Made by a program: the position numbers and the translations under genes
Source: Nitrososphaerota archaeon
GTDB lineage: Archaea; Thermoproteota; Nitrososphaeria; Nitrososphaerales; Nitrososphaeraceae
Assembly: GCA_005877345.1 (NCBI GenBank)
Contig: VBPR01000150.1
Coordinates: 1-5,876 of the forward strand
Length of the DNA stretch: 5,876 nucleotides
Reading direction: 5' to 3'
The notes under the pieces: model-generated
What the model was told of the DNA's origin: nothing
Databases searched by the model: none
What the model saw: only the letters and a program-made list of their open reading frames with translations
In this document: positions 5,333 to 5,876 of the stretch, in pieces
Position numbering within the stretch: position 1 is the first letter of the stretch
How the letters are laid out: the number at the start of each line of letters is the position of its first letter

Positions 5333-5876
5333 TGTACATCAATAAAGTTTATTCAGAGCATGATGTATTTTAGAGATGCCGATTGATATTAGATTCGTAA
5401 ATCACGCAATCTCTCAGCTGACTAAAAGTTGATTACTACAGAACTAACTTGAATTCTATATAGGAACAAATGATAAATCTATCAAGATTTCGACATTCTT
5501 GGAAATACATTGCATTTACTTTAGTTATCAAATGCAACTTGACATCACGCTCATCCTCACTTTAGCACTAAATACATGAATGGACTGGGTGGGATTTGAA
5601 GCCTCGGTTCGAACCTTCTCTTCGTTCGACTTCATTATGGTTTGCTACCTCATCATGATATAAAAATTTTTTTTCTATGACTTAAACTTATAATTTTCAT
5701 TCTCTGGATTATCCAAACAGGACTTAAATGGTAGATCTTTTTCACTACTTTGAAAAGGGTGCTACAATCGCTATTTTAGTAACTCGTCATACCTATAGTC
5801 GAATTGTAAATTCGAATCTACCGGGATAAATCACAAGGTTGCATCTTTATACAAAAGAATTTAGACTCATTAGTGA
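5333..5876. other. Gene-poor stretch at the right end
   Basis: No convincing gene is seen in these 544 bases; all frames are broken by frequent stops. The stretch contains the tRNA-like fragment, a 10-bp palindrome GGTTCGAACC about 15 bases beyond it, and an A5T8 tract at 5662-5674 that should bend the DNA. The longest tidy frame starts at the ATG at 5728 and ends at the TAA at 5827-5829 (33 codons; begins MVDLFHYFEKG), with TTATAATTTT about 31-40 bases before it. I do not recognise this peptide and it may be chance. The last 45 bases could hold the promoter of a gene beyond the window. Confidence 0.4.
5581..5600 (-). other. tRNA 3'-end-like fragment (possible attachment-site remnant)
   Basis: Read on the minus strand, these 20 bases fit positions 54-73 of a tRNA exactly in length and layout: T-loop TTCAAAT, T-stem 3' strand CCCAC, acceptor strand CCAGTCC, then discriminator A. 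The preceding bases GAGGC do not match the required 5' T-stem strand GTGGG (three of five pair, and invariant G53 is C). The matching acceptor 5' strand GGACTGG is not found on the minus strand up to the window end. It is therefore not a functional tRNA gene here. It could be the tRNA-derived half of an integration site, or a chance match. Confidence 0.35.

Noticed and set aside
5614..5630. GGTTCGAACC read as a tRNA T-arm on either strand
   Set aside because: The flanking five bases on each side do not pair, so it is only a 10-bp palindrome.
5600..5660. Possible C/D-box RNA on the minus strand (ATGATGA followed by a TAATGA-like box)
   Set aside because: No CTGA D or D' box is present at the needed spacing, so the architecture fails.
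1..5876. CRISPR array, insertion sequence or toxin-antitoxin module
   Set aside because: No regularly spaced repeats, no transposase or terminal inverted repeats; the 190-residue ribbon-helix-helix-like protein has no adjacent small toxin-like partner.

Overview
The window looks like an AT-rich archaeal chromosome, most likely an ammonia-oxidising archaeon of the class Nitrososphaeria (Thaumarchaeota). This rests on a full archaeal transcription factor B, a stand-alone receiver protein, mostly single-gene transcription units, and TATA-like boxes about 20-35 bases before the start codons with no convincing ribosome binding sites, which points to leaderless or short-leader mRNAs. The genus is not resolvable by eye; a Nitrosocosmicus/Nitrososphaera-type soil lineage is my guess from the low G+C and the gene types.

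Layout. (1) Positions 1-1148, plus strand: the synthetase part of an asparagine-synthase family amidotransferase. Its reading frame runs off the left edge, so the glutaminase domain is probably outside the window. (2) 1202-1600, minus: a receiver-only response regulator, with an 11-bp tandem repeat just upstream of its TATA-like box. (3) 1854-2807, minus: a transcription factor B (TFB), with a perfect 14-bp tandem duplication over its stop codon. (4) 2892-3464, plus: divergent from TFB, a protein with a ribbon-helix-helix-like N-terminus and an unrecognised C-terminal domain. (5) 3618-4259, plus: an isochorismatase-family cysteine hydrolase with a GTG start and a well-placed TATA box. (6) 4484-5197, minus: a classical short-chain dehydrogenase/reductase, convergent with (5). 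(7) 5198-5876: no convincing gene. It holds the reductase promoter, two clean palindromes, a stretch resembling the last 20 bases of a tRNA gene on the minus strand, and one 33-codon open frame.

There is no operon and no obvious shared pathway. Three of the six genes are regulatory (receiver, TFB, ribbon-helix-helix-like protein) and three are enzymes whose substrates cannot be read from sequence. The TFB/ribbon-helix-helix pair, sharing about 85 bp of divergent promoter DNA, is the most suggestive functional unit. I see no CRISPR array, no transposase and no defence system. The most useful points are the mis-callable start of the first gene, the Glu-to-Gln change in its signature loop, the uncharacterised C-terminal domain of the divergent regulator, the palindromes upstream of the reductase, and the possible tRNA-derived attachment-site remnant.
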